From Sisyra terminalis (taxonomy: Eukaryota; Arthropoda; Insecta; Neuroptera; Sisyridae), in assembly GCA_958496175.1 (NCBI GenBank), contig OY292278.1:29078001-29142000 (forward strand): a DNA stretch of 64,000 nucleotides. The letters are read 5' to 3'. Shown here piece by piece: positions 36,290 through 49,033 of the stretch. The notes below the pieces were generated by a model. The model was not told the origin of the DNA, did not search any database, and saw only the letters and a list, made by a program, of their open reading frames with translations. Positions within the stretch are counted from its first letter, which is position 1. Each line of letters begins with the position of its first letter. A program made the position numbers and the translations under genes.

Positions 36290-39200
36290 TAATCAAAACA
36301 TTACCTAAAAAAAAAAAATGAAAACTTCTGTGAATTTGTGATAATCAGATTAGGAATCAGAATCCCAACTAATTCTATTCTATTTAAGAAAATTGTAAAA
36401 ATGCTTCGAATTGTAACCCTTTTTTATTTACAACGTGGGTCGAAATATGATCGTAGTTTTAAAGCTTCTAAACAATTAAACTTTCAATGATATTAAATTT
36501 TCTTCTTAAAAACGGTTATAGCAAAGAAAAGATTTAAAGGAGTTATGGTCCATAAAAATGAATTCATTTTTAAATTAGAAAAAACTAAAATATATGATTT
36601 CCTACCAAATTGCCTTCTTGGAAACCTCCTCTTCTCAATCTAGTTTTAAATAAGTTAAACGTAAAATTGAAATTTACTACCTTAATCATATCATAACTTA
36701 AAATAATTGTTGAGAAATGGTAAAAACATAGTGCCTTTTATTCCGGAAGTCAGTTTTAAGTAACTTTTGCTTCCGAGGAATAGTAAGTATTAGAAATTTG
36801 AGTTTTTCTTTCATTCTATGGTTTTATCTTAAAAAATATAAATTGAAATAGTTTGATTTCAATTATTCAAACATCTTTATTAAGGTGACGAAAAAAAAGT
36901 TTTTTTTGTCTCATAATGAAATTTATTAATATATAGTCCCTGGCTGTACTTATTAATAGACGCACTATAGGTTTTGTATAAAACCTGAAGTAAGAGCTTT
37001 TTTATTTTGGGTCCATATTTTTAATTAGGTTTAACTCTCCTGTACAAATTTTATTTATTACGCTTATTACCAACTAGCGTCATCAAAAACCATATTTACT
37101 AAAAAATAAATTTTTACCATCAAATTAACTAAACATCTTTCTAATTATGGCAAGTTGAATTGTTTAGTATTTAATTGGGAATTTGAAAAAAAAAAATTAT
37201 TGATTTTTTTCATGTATTTTAAAACTTTATTATTAATAATATTGATATTTAATGCAAAAAACTTAAAAAAATTTTTTTTTCAATTTATTATAAACGATTA
37301 AAAATTGATAAAATTTAAAAAAAAATCACGTGACTATAAACGCGCCATGAATGGTCACCATAGTTGTGACGTAATAATGTTATAGCTATTTAATAACAAT
37401 ACAGCGTTTACAGCTATTACACGTGACTAGACAATAATATTGAAAATTTATTGCTAAAAAACGAGTCGTTAGTTGATTCCAATTAGCTATGTGTGATAAA
37501 GTATTTATAAAGGCAAAGTCTGATAATATTCCTGCACTGCTTGAAACCATTTATTTCGACGTTTGCCATCTTGGGGAACATTTAAAAACATTTTGTTAGG
37601 AGTTGTTTTTGTAGTATTCGTTCATAATGGTACAAAACAAGAACGATAACTTTTAAGGTTCGACATTTTCAATATAAATTTCAATATTTAACTATCACAA
37701 CAGAATTAAATCAATCAAAACACTGTACTTATTATTTCTGTATCAACTGCAATAAGTGACAATTAACATTAGGACGTCACACGCGCTCGTGTTTGTTCGG
37801 GAGCTGTCGGCGTGTTTTCGGTACTAGATTCAAAAAATTCAAAAATTAATTTTTATTTTGAAATAACTTTTAAATTATTGCGAAAATAAAAAAATAAAAA
37901 ATAGTTTTGCTATAAAACTTATATATGATCTTTCCATTTATCACAAAAAAAAAAAAATTCACAAACCCAATTGAATGCCTGTTTACTGATAATTAAGTTT
38001 CCTATATTGTGCAGTATACTAGTATACTATCTATGTAGAACAATACCGTCTACTGTATTTGTGGATGATGATTTCATACGTGAATAATTTTTCTAAAGGC
38101 TATTTTTCTGTTGTGACCACCTCTTTAGATACTTTTTTCTTCAGCAATTTTCACATATTTTCAATGGATTTCAAATCAAGGCTATTATCCTAAAGTAGGG
38201 TGATAGGGATAATAAACAAGGTTTTACTCTTATCCAGAAAACATATTTCTTAAAAATCAATAAGACTTTTTATAATTTAAAAAACAAACCATATTAAATT
38301 TAACTTAGTAGAATATGTACATTTTGTATATAATCTTAAGTGCATCTAATAATATGACCAGGGACTGTATCATGTTTTAAAACCTTTTTCCAAAAATCAG
38401 TCCAAAAAAATAAAATTTTTGGGGTTGCTCAAGATTGTTGACTCATCGCATAGCTATTATGTAGCGATCCATATTATTTGATAACCACTGAGGAAGGTTG
38501 CTTGGCAATCAAAAAACGTATCTGGGTAATACATCAAAAATACATTTCTTTGAGCTTTTATTCAAATTTATGTTTTAAATTTACTTTTGTGGATTATATT
38601 ACATAAGTAAGACCACAATATAGTTCATGTATTCATACTATTACTTTATACGAAAGCTAAGGCCTTTTTCCTCACTCAAATTATGTCTAATTCATTTCAA
38701 ATCAAAGTAAATTATTTTCAACTTAAACGCCTATGAAAATCAACTTTGATTTTATGTCCATTTCCTTCCCCTCCTTCTTTATTACCTCTTACTTACTTAT
38801 ACCTTTTTCATTATTTGGAATCGATTAGTGATGATGAATGAATGAGTCGATTAGTAATCTATGCGTGTAAAAATTTTCAATATTTGACCAACTTTTTTAA
38901 GGGAAATGAGTATTACTAATCTAAAGGAAGCGTATTGCGATATTCAAAAATATTAATATAAAATATTTATGTAAATTTAAGTTTCCTTCTTTCATTTTTT
39001 AGTCGAAAATTATAAATTATACTTTCTTTACCCAAAAATATTCAAATTTTGATAAAGAAGAAAAGGGTGTCTGTCAAAATTTAAGTTCTAAATATGAACA
39101 TTTGGAGGATTTGGAGGTTGCGTATAGCACTTTTTATTTTTCATAAGAATAGAGTTGCAATTTTTACTATTAACTGACGAGGCACTATCAGGGGAAGATT

Positions 39201-42200
39201 TATCCTTAATTTCGTTTTAGGGTGCGATGAAAAATGATGCCCCAGTAATTCTATAATCGGTATCCTCGTGGATTAGGCACGTTAGCGTAGATCAGAAACA
39301 TTATGGCTCAGTTTATTTGCCAATTAAAGTAAAAACAAAGTAGAACATTCAACTTTACCAGATTTAGGCATTCCTAAAAGGAACATAAGCCGATTTTATT
39401 GTATTCGCTGTGAGTTTTATTTGAATTTTGCCGAAAAAATTGGGCCATAATGGTTCTGATCCCCGCTGGCCTGCCAGATTCACGGGAATACCCTATAATC
39501 TTTAATCTACATAAAATAGTAACGTCCTAGAATACTTTTTCAAATCAATATATTGAATAAAAATTCTATAAAAAAACGGTGATGTTTTTAATTTTGGACA
39601 ACTTTCAATAATGAAAAATATTTATTCTTATTTGTTAGACGATTATACTTTGAAGCAGTTTTGATCGCGTTGAAAAAAAAACGAAAGCCTCTCTTATTAC
39701 CGCCCTGAACACTAGTGCGAATACAACGCTGGGCGTTATTTAAAATTCTACAAAAATATTTTATAGGAGAGTAGGCGACCTACGAAAGAAACTTTAATAC
39801 TTAAAGTTCTTGATTTTCATGGTATTTAAATTTTTCTTTCATATCAACGAGGATACGAAAATACAAATATGCATCTTATAACACAATATTTTTACAAAAT
39901 ATTTTTGTAGATTTTTCAAATGTTACATCGTTGCTTACCTATAAAAGTCACAAAAAATCGCTGTTATTCGTATGGAAAATAAAAAGTGCTATACAAAACT
40001 TACCAATATGTTTGAGTAAATGAATTTTTAACGTTATAGGCGGTAGATAGTATGTAGATGAACTAAAATGTTATGTTTCACCTGTATCAAAGTTCCTAAT
40101 ACTTTTTTATTATAATTTATATTCTTGCTAACCAAAAAGCCTATTTTCATCGAATGGATGAACGTATGCAACTTTTCATACTTACTTGTATAAGTTTTTG
40201 ACTACACAATATATTGTATTCGAAATTATTTGTTTCACTTATGAAAAAAAAATTGTTTTTCTTGATGTGTAAACTTGATTTTCCGTAGAGAAATTCAAGA
40301 AAAAAATATATAAATAAATTTGACCCACGTTTGTAAATAAACACAATGCACAATTGATAATATAGATTATATTTTTGATTACAAAAAAAAAGTTAAATAT
40401 TGAAATAATTCGATTTAAGTATCTCATTGTAAAAATATAATCTTATAGTATTTCGGCATTGCACAATGCAAACATCCGCTTTGTACAATAATTATTTAAA
40501 TAATCTAAAATAATAACAATATATTTAAAAAAAAAAACTAAATTTATAAATATTATATAACTAAAATCTACATACAAATAGATATAATTATTTTTGTAAT
40601 ATTGTAAATGTGATAACTTTTAATTTAACAATAACTCAACAGTAGAAAATTGGTAGAAAAATATTTGACGTTTAAACGCAGCTGCAGCTTATTCAGCGTA
40701 TACAGTATTATCAACTAAATGGCTTCAATTGTATTAAGGTTCTGACTTAAATCTTGGGAACAATATGAGTAATGAATTTTTAAAATTGTTCTTATATAAT
40801 ATCGTTTCAATTATCAAAAATTTACTCAAAACATTATTCATTTTTAAAATTAGTGCCCAAACTATAGTCAGTTGGAGAAAATCCTTTAAATAATTGCTAA
40901 TGATAATGCTTCCTTTTTTTATTTTATATTTTTACAATATTACAAAAAAAAAAAATAATAGTTAATAACTAAGGTAACTTATAGTAAAATAAGTTTGATT
41001 TGATTTAACATATCTTGATAACATTTTCTATTTCTAGCTCTAGCTTGAAAAATCGAGCATAAAATCGAACGAATTTTTAAATCTTTGAATTAAATTTATA
41101 TACTTATGTAAGTGTTAAAGAAGTCTCAAACCTTTTCTGATCCCTGTTTTTATATTTTTTTTAAATAATTATTATTAGTTTTTGGTTCAAACATTTGAAA
41201 TTGTAAGAAGATTCTTTTACGGAATTTTTTTATTTGTAACGATAATTTCTTAGAGAAAAATAATTTTAAAGGTGTCATGCATAATCAAACAAGTTGCGCA
41301 ACTAGTTGATTGTATGTGGATTGGTTTAAAACGACATATATAATTCAACGTATTCAATAGGAGAAAAAGCAAAAAAATGTTTCATAATTGTTTTTAAATC
41401 ATTGAATCAATGAAAAAAATAATCAGTTTTCAAAGCTTAGACGATTTTGTTTTCAACTCTACACTTAATATTTTAGCAAAGCGATCAATGAACTCTTAGC
41501 AGAAGAAAACTGTATATTCCGTCGTTATTTATTTTGAAAAAATCAAGTTTTCTTTTATAAACTATGAAAATTCGGTTACTTTTTGAACATTATGATTATA
41601 TTTGTCGAAAAGCACTGCCTCGTACCGAAATTCCGTTGGTGAATGCAATGCATGAATAGATCTTATCTAAAATTTATAAGTATTGTATATGCAATTGCGA
41701 CATTATTCTGTGCTCGTACTAGAAGAAAGAATATATACTCTTTGCATTTCAAACATCCCTATTGCTATACAAATATATATGTATCTATACGCTCATAGTG
41801 TATATAATAGATAAAAATATTTGCGTGCTGAATTTTTATTGTTTCCGTATTGGGATTTGCGAATGCTATAATCTAATTTTTCAAATTGCACCCATAATTT
41901 ATTTGCAACTATTTTCAATGGCAACGGCTGACTTCCGTAGCAAAAAAAAAAGGGAAAAATCGACTATAATGACAAGAAACCATGTAGTAGTTTGGTCGAG
42001 GAAAAAAGAAAGAAATCCTTGAAGACTTAAAATATCAATAATTGCATTCAAAAAGAAAATGGGAATAAAATTACCTATTGCTTAGAAAACTAAAAAAAGA
42101 AACTGTGAAAACAATCAAAGTAAGTTCCTTTGTTTTTAATTATTTATTGTTATTACCGATTTTATTAATTAACAGAAACTGGTTTAAGCAATAATTTCGT

Positions 42201-43581
42201 GGATTAAACATAAACTAAATGGCTTTAGTAATTTGAGCTTAAAAAAATAAGTTTATTTAAAAGCTAAAAACACGAGAATTTAAACTTTTCATTACCGTAA
42301 ACGTTACGAGTAAGTGTACACTTTAACGGTAACTCATTCAAGAGATTGTTCGAAAAGTTTTTTATTGATATAACACTAAAAAAATGTGTACGTACTAATT
42401 GATATTCGTAAGAAGTTATACTTCTTTGTTAAAGCCCAGTTTTGTTAGGAAAAGTTTCAACCGTTTTTGTTGTTTAACTAGAGTTTTTAACAGAAATTCT
42501 TTTGACATAGTTAAAAAATATATTATTATTATTTTGACTGTTCTAATTCAAAAAAAAAATGTTTGAAATTTAAAAGAATAGTTTATTCGTCGATAGGCAA
42601 CGGAAAACGTAAAATCATAATTGACTGTCGTTACAAAAATTGTAGTACTATTCCTTTTTCTCTTCTCATAACGTACCTAAAGAAATACAACTACAATACT
42701 ATATAAAGAACAAATAATATTTCACTTCAACCAGATACAAACAAGCCACTTTTTTATAAAACAATTATCAATTAACGATTACCCTATTAATTCATATTTA
42801 TAAACAAATTTGTTTTTTTTATACAAAACTTTACTAATATTCCAACCAGTGATTGTCTAAAAATGTAAGAGTTCAACTGATGAACCAATCTTCTTTAGTA
42901 ATCCTATTAAAAGACGACTTTAAAAATATAAATCTTGAATAATTTAATTTATTTCATTTTTAGAACAGTTTTAATAAAAGATTTTATTCTAACAATGGTT
43001 GGTACTAAAATAAATGAGAGAAAAGAATATATGAATGCAACAAAACTGGATAGGCATAAATATCGACAGGTTATAGAATATAGACAGACTACGAAAATGC
43101 TACAATTGGTAGCTCATTTTTAACCATTAACTTCTATATGTTTCCATATATTTTATTTCAAACTCTTAGTTTTATTCTTTTTTATTTCGAAACAACATCA
43201 AAAATATATGATAATTCTAAAAATGTAATAACTAACCCTAACGTAATTTGTTATAACTCGTTTTGAAACGAAATTTGAAAATAGATTTTAATTTAATTTG
43301 CTTTTTGTTACGTTCTCTTCAAAACCACTAGAAGGCAACAACAAACTCGTGATATCAATTTATTTATTTTTTTAAAAAAATTACCTTTTATTCACTTCAA
43401 ATAACTTCTTTATTTATTACAAAAGTTCGTTTGGATCGTTACGTTCACTGAACGGTACACAAATCTAAATTGAACTAAACAAAATTCAATTGCACGTGTG
43501 CCCAATCGGGTAACTTCTGGTATATGCAAAATATTTACCAAGCCAACTACGCCAGATTATGTATGTGTTTTTTAAAATCTA
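36290..43581. other. Long AT-rich intergenic stretch
   Basis: Contains the 3' flank of the plus-strand gene and one half-core repeat (39324-39400). Otherwise I recognise nothing. Open frames at 40147, 40239, 41762 and 42935 are AT-driven and carry no motif. Confidence 0.5.
39324..39400 (+). mobile_element. Half-core of the fold-back repeat family
   Basis: AGTAAAAACAAAGTAGA, CTTTACCAGAT and CCTAAAAGGAACATAAGCC follow the right half of the core seen at 22.7 and 25.2 kb. The left half is missing. Confidence 0.4.
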
Positions 43582-43595
43582 AAATAACTTTTATG

Positions 43596-43825
43596 TAATA
43601 ATAATATCAGGTTCACGGGTAATTGGAGTATATTTAAATTAATTTAAACAATCATTGATTTTGCGACGTTTCGTCTTTATTATCAAGACTTTTTCAAGCT
43701 CTTTTTTAATAAAGACGAAACGTCGCAAAATCAATGATTGTTTAAATTAATTTAAATATATTCCAATTACCCATGAACCTGATATTATTATTGTTGTTAT
43801 TTACACTGGAATTGAACCTTACATG
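43596..43825. mobile_element. Near-perfect palindromic element with 14-bp TSD
   Basis: Arms of about 84 bases (43598-43681 and 43707-43792) are almost identical inverted copies (TAATTGGAGTATATTTAAAT, ATCATTGATTTTGCGACG). The unit is flanked by the direct repeat AAATAACTTTTATG (43582-43595, 43826-43839). Arm ends carry AAAGACGAAACGTCGC, similar to Penelope tails (GAAACGTC). No coding sequence. Confidence 0.7.
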
Positions 43826-43969
43826 AAATAACTTTTATGTTTTTATTTTTTTTTAAATTAGTTATCCGTTTCCTGGCAACGAATAAACTAATAAACTATT
43901 TGTTTAAATAACCATTTTTTTGTCTCAAAACTGAGTTAAAATAAGAATAAAATATTTTAAATCAATATA

Positions 43970-44175
43970 ATAGAGGGCAAATGTATATATGCTGGTAACG
44001 ATAGAGAACAAAGAATTTAAACATTTACGTACAAGTGACACCAAATATAAAAGTCATTAGTTCAAACTCGAACCAACTAATTGTTGTTATTGGTTTCAAC
44101 TGTCACTTCGATTTCATTCAATTGTCAAATTTTGTCAGTTGTGTCAGTGTTGGCTGTGAATACTTCACGGGTAAC
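43970..44175 (+). mobile_element. Fragment of the same fold-back repeat family
   Basis: TTGTTATTGGTTTCAACTG, a run of TTCATTCAATTG, and TGTGAATACTTC match the left flank of copy A (about 400-600) in the same orientation. The core is missing. Confidence 0.5.
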
Positions 44176-44179
44176 TACC

Positions 44180-46657
44180 AATATTTTATTAAATTATAAA
44201 ACGAAAACGATTGAAACTTATTCCCAGAACAAAAATATCCTTTTACAAAGAAGTATACCTTCTTACGTGCGTCCATAAGTGCACTAACATTTTTTACAAT
44301 AAGATATTACCAAGCAGAAGGTATTGCCCTTCCTTTTTTATCATACGTAGTTAAACCAATGGTTGGCAAAAATAGAATAATTAATTACCCAAACAGGAAA
44401 AGATCGATCTAATCTATGGATTGTATTTAAATCTTAGAAGTGATTTAATTTTTCTGGACAAAAGTTACTCAAATTTATTAATTCGCTGAATTGTTTTAGT
44501 ATCTTTTATTACTATACCAACGCTTAAATTTATGTAGATAAAATGGTAACATTAAATTAGAGAAAGGAAGGAAAAGGAAAACATTTAAAGCACGGATCCG
44601 TACGAATCTCAAATTAGGGAAATTGAAGTCTATTTTCATATTTTTTTTAAATTGTAAAAATCTTATTGTTTTTCATTTGGAATTTCCTTTCAAGGTTTTC
44701 TAAATAATTGAATCAGGAAAATTATAAATTAAAAACTCCACGTATAACTGCTAAAACGTAACCTACACCACTGCGCTCCATTTACAACGATAATAAGGCA
44801 ACCTTATTGCCTGATACTATACTCGTAATATAATTCATCCATTAAATTATTATATTACATCCATTGTAAAACGAAAGGGTTTGGCATTGAACCAACCACT
44901 TACTTTATAGCGTTATAGGGTTCGTGTGCCATCAATCCACCATCAACTAAATAATTGTTACGATGGTTTTAATATTAACAAAACCCAAAAGCTCAAGAAC
45001 GAAAAAGTTTGAGACATGACTTACTTACATGAAATGTTTAGAATTATGATAGTTTTCAATTGAATATTTTATATGAAATTATATATTATTTACAAATTTT
45101 CTAACGCAGGTATTTATTACTTGACGAAGTTCTGTGATTTATCTAGACGAAACAATATATCAAAGTTACATAAAAACATATTTATATTTATTAAATATGG
45201 TCAATAAAAATGTAGATGCTTGCATTGGTTTTATTGGAAAATTTCTCGATTTTTATTTACGAATAATCTTGAAAAATTAACAATAATTATAAATAATTGA
45301 TAAGCTTTAAATAATACTTAAGAAATTGTGCCCTTTTTAATAAAAACTATGCACAATTATTTCTAAATCTCGTCTTATATTAATTGACAATCATGCCTTG
45401 TAAATAATTTAATTGCATATATAAGTATCTACTTTAATTAAATTTCTCCATTTTATCGCCTTAAGAAATATATACTGTATTATATATTATACATTCATAT
45501 AATATACATATGCGATTTTCATTCAATTCTAAAAATTACCGAGTTTTTCGTTTACTTTTTTCTTTTCTTTTTTCCTATGTTTGACAAAGGAATTGATGTT
45601 ATTGAATATTGGAACTTTGTCACTCGGTAATATGACCATCAAAAGGTTTATTGATTATTGTGAAACATAAAAGACCTTAAATTGCCTTTTATTATGTAGT
45701 TGAACTTCTGATATGAAATATATCGTAGAACTGTTTGTAAATTGAATTATTGTTCTAGCTGTTGAAATGTTTTAACAATAATAAATAAATCAATTCACAT
45801 TCTTACCTTGACGGATATTTTATTTTTGTATGTCTTTTTACCCGTAATTTATGTTTTTCCACAGGTTTTTCAGCTGCTATTGTAAGATATGTGCCAAGTT
45901 TAAATTTTGTAGAAAGAAAACTCAATAAATAATCAATTGTTCCATTATTGTCATTGAAAACGACGAGCCATGGGGTGAGAAGGACGCCGGAAAATAAGGT
46001 TGACTTTGAGTGAAATTTTACCCCAACAAGTAGCCGTTTAAAGTGAATTTTAAAAGGAGGGTAAAATGATTGAAATGTTGATATAAATGTAAATATATCA
46101 ACGTTTAAATTAAGTCGTTTGAATGAAACAAGTTAGAAAATTGAAATACGTCCTTGTTCGTTGAAATTAGACCTTGGATTTTTTTCAAAAAAGCTATGCA
46201 CCATCAGCTAATTTACAAAAGTTATAACTTCAATGACTATATTTACTTTTTATTCATGAATTATTATTATATCTAATAGGATATTTTAAGAGTATTTGAG
46301 GACATCATCCAAGGTTTCTATTATTGGTTTATAGGTAGATTTGTTATTTTTTTACTTATGAATCCTCAACATCAACGTGGATTCAGATCAAATCATACCC
46401 TGTTATAACAAAGCATTTAAATTTTAAAAGCTTTTAAATGCCTTTAATTACTTGTTTGAGTATTTCTAAAAATTTGTTGCATTCTAATAAAATTGATAGA
46501 GAAATAAGTGATAAAAAAGCTCATATGCATGTAATAAAAAAGGACAAAGTTATAAATATGGCCGGTGATCAGACATGCTACGAAACGCCTCGTATCAGTT
46601 GCATTTTTTTTTTATCATTGATTACACGTTTCCACATGTTATATTCTGATTTGTAGC
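44180..46657. other. AT-rich intergenic stretch without recognised feature
   Basis: No gene or repeat copy recognised. The frame at 46438-46656 ends just before the LTR and is unsupported. Confidence 0.45.
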
Positions 46658-46769
46658 GTATTGTAACAAAAAGGGGCAAAGTCTGTCTCTCTCTTTGTGC
46701 CATGCCGGCATGCGATTGGCTGAGTGGCTTCTATCTCTCTCCCACCAATGCGAATGTACATATAGATTG

Positions 46770-46825
46770 TTCTCGAAACATCTAGTAGGTTGTGGAACGT
46801 TCGCGAAAATTGGAATATTCTAGAA
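46770..46825 (+). promoter_or_regulatory. Heat-shock element cluster in the LTR
   Basis: Two perfect three-unit HSEs of alternating GAA/TTC at 5-bp spacing: GAACGTTCGCGAA (46795-46807) and GAATATTCTAGAA (46813-46825). A two-unit site, TTCTCGAA, lies at 46770-46777. HSF binds exactly this arrangement. They sit 15-70 bases upstream of the TATA box. Confidence 0.7.
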
Positions 46826-46839
46826 TGTTGAGCTGCGGG

Positions 46840-46878
46840 TATATAAAACGCTCAGTCAAGCCAGTTGACAGTTCAGTT
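46840..46878 (+). promoter_or_regulatory. Core promoter of the LTR: TATA box and initiator
   Basis: TATATAAAA at 46840-46848, then TTCAGTT at 46872-46878, an arthropod TCAGT-type initiator about 32 bases downstream. The predicted start of transcription is near 46873. Confidence 0.65.
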
Positions 46879-47504
46879 CTATATCAGAGTTCTGTATAGA
46901 AATTCAGTTGTGAATTTCCGTTACGACAAAGCGATTACAAAGCGATTATTAGTGTGATTTGAATTAAAAGTGATTATTGTCATTTAAGTGATTGTTTTGA
47001 CAAATGTAATTGTGTAGTAAAAAAAGTGATTGTTAAGTGTGAAAGTGATTATTTATTTCCAAAAGAAATTAAAAGAACGAATAAACGCCATCTCAATACA
47101 GTTTTGAGACGTCACGTTACAGTATATTTAAGTCTTTTGAAGTGAAAACTTCTTTAGCATTGTTGTGACTTGAAGTTTCATGAAACGAAAAAGTGACAGT
47201 TAAAAGAGATTAATATACAAATCTATGAGATTTTATGAGAATGAGAAAGAAAACATTAAAGTGTTTCTTATGGTATATATGTGCGCGCCTGTGTATTACG
47301 CTGCTTGGGAATTGTCCTTACAACCGTGGTGAACGGTGTATTGTTTGCATAAACATTTCATTGTTTCAATAAAAACATTTTTCAAGTATGCCGAAAACAA
47401 ATGCAGAAAATTGTGGGGATTATCAAAAAAAAAGGGCTAAAAATATACCTTAATAGTTAAATACAATTCTCAGAGGACTAAGATCAAAAATTAGTAGTTA
47501 AAAC

Positions 47505-47575
47505 TTATATTTTTCATGCGATGTTTCGGCCCCTTTATTGAGTCTTCCTCAGGCAGGTAAACACTCGCTTTAACT
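47505..47575 (-). mobile_element. Penelope-like tail fragment of another family
   Basis: On the minus strand: CTGCCTGAGGAAGACTC, AATAAAGGGGCCGAAAC and ATCGCATGAA, a layout like the CTGATGA...GAAAC tails seen elsewhere in the window. Short and without flanking coding sequence. Confidence 0.35.
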
Positions 47576-47684
47576 TTGTTTACGAACTTTAACTGATTAC
47601 TAAACTTTATTAATCTGTTATCATCGAGGATCTGAAACATAATAAAATTTAATTTATTAACATCTTAATTTCTTATTACGAACT

Positions 47685-47852
47685 TTGGTACTACGAGGGA
47701 ACTTGATCGCTCTGAACACTAGACTGTTGTAAGTTGCCATTTTTTGGTTTTTTGAATGCAATTATGTTTTATAGATGGTTGTGGTCGTTATTATAGGTTT
47801 TTTTTATATATTATATGACAACTTTCCATTTTCATTGATGATCGTTGTGTCT
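47685..47852 (-). pseudogene. Penelope-like element, inverted partial coding fragment
   Basis: On the minus strand this matches the plus-strand fragment from 47858 onward (ATGAAAATGGAAAGTTGTC; CAACTTACAACAGTCTAGTG; AGAGCGATCAAGTTCCC). The frame is interrupted. It forms a head-to-head pair with the main copy, an arrangement known for Penelope-like elements. Confidence 0.65.
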
Positions 47853-48155
47853 AAAAACACCAATGAAAATGGAAAGTTGTCACACAATATATAAAAAAAA
47901 CAACAACAATGAACACAACTATTCATAAAACATCATTTCACCCAAGAAATCAAAAAATGGCAGCTTATAACAGTCTAGTGTACAGAGCGATCAAGTTCCC
48001 TTTTAGCACCAAAGCTCGTGAAGAAGAATTTAAGATAATTAAACATATAACCACTACTAACAGCTCAATCATAGACAAAATAATATCGAAATTTAATAAA
48101 AAATCCATTCTTCCAACTCCACCAAAAGAAAACAAAAAATATATAAAATCAAACT

Positions 48156-48909
48156 CAGTGATGGAGGCCCGGGCCTAGGGCGGCATAATTTGAAGGGCGG
48201 CAACATTTTTTAAATGCCAAAATTTAAGAGGCGAAAACAAGTAAAGACAATCATTTTCAAAAATTGGTTCGGATTAGTTTTTATAAAAAAATTTCTATAG
48301 AATATATTATAATTCAATTTATTAATTTACTTCTCAATTTGTATGGGTAAGATGTTAATTTTTGATAGATCAATTACAGTCTTTATCGAATAATGTTCTT
48401 TACTTTCTGGTCCTTTAGTGAGATTAATCTCACGTGTATGAAGCGTTTTGAAATTACAAAATCTGATGAATAACTTATTTTTTTGTGTATTCCGGCTACA
48501 CATTGTTCAGGAGAAAGATCTCTTTCCACTCTAAAAAGGGTAAAAACCTATTTACGCGCAAGCATGGGCCAAGATAGAATTAATGCTCTTGCATTACTCT
48601 CTATTGAAGCTCAACTAGTCCAAGAAATTAATTATGATGATATAATCGACGTTTTTGCGCGGACCAAGACCAGAAAAAATAAATTTTTAAATTGATTGAT
48701 ATTAAAAAAAATATTTATTATTTATCTGTCGAAAGTTTATAACTTATTTATCTGTCATGTTTATATGTTATGTTTAAAAAATTATATTTAAATAAATAAA
48801 ATTATTTTAAAATAAAAAGATTGGCTCAAAATTAATGAAATTCATTTTATCAAAAAGGACGGCGCATCGAAGGGAGCCTAGGGCGGCAGCGAGCCTAAAT
48901 CCGTCACTG
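48156..48909 (+). mobile_element. hAT element, internally deleted, 754 bp, perfect 8-bp TSD
   Basis: Ends CAGTGATGGAGGCC and AATCCGTCACTG with subterminal CCTAGGGCGGC repeats. Flanked by ATCAAACT (48148-48155, 48910-48917). It sits inside the Penelope-like coding region and retains the 3' part of a transposase gene. Confidence 0.9.
48483..48695 (+). pseudogene. hAT transposase C-terminal dimerisation domain, remnant
   Basis: Residues CSGERSLSTLKRVKTYLR, MGQDRINALALLSIE and INYDDIIDVFA are the hallmark of the hAT C-terminal dimerisation domain as in ZMYM1-like transposases. 5' parts (zinc finger, RNase-H-like catalytic core) are missing. No ATG, so a transposase remnant within the element at 48156-48909. 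Confidence 0.85.
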
Positions 48910-49033
48910 ATCAAACTTCAATAATATATTTAGTTTTACAATTGTCATCCCCCTAAAGAGAAATAACATCAATATTGCATTTTCAACAAACAACAACATG
49001 ATGAAAGTTCTTAAACCATTGGAGAACAACTAA

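Larger units (their letters stand above)
46662..47121 (+). mobile_element. Intact solo LTR, family 2, with a heat-shock-type promoter
   Basis: Begins TGTAAC and ends GTTACA (inverted terminal hexamers). Flanked by GTAT at 46658-46661 and 47122-47125. Contains a pyrimidine-rich 5' part, heat-shock elements, a TATA box, an initiator and an AATAAA at about 47079. The composition is much more GC-rich than the flanks and looks little decayed. No internal retrotransposon sequence is present on either side, so this is a solo LTR. Superfamily undetermined (Ty3/Gypsy most likely from the 4-bp TSD). Confidence 0.82.

Noticed and set aside
43681..43735. Full hammerhead ribozyme in the 43.6-kb palindrome
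   Set aside because: GAAACGTC is present, but no CTGATGA core lies at the right distance on either strand.
46662..47121. Promoter of a real hsp70-type gene instead of an LTR
   Set aside because: No heat-shock protein coding sequence follows. TG...CA ends with inverted hexamers and an exact 4-bp duplication fit a solo LTR better.
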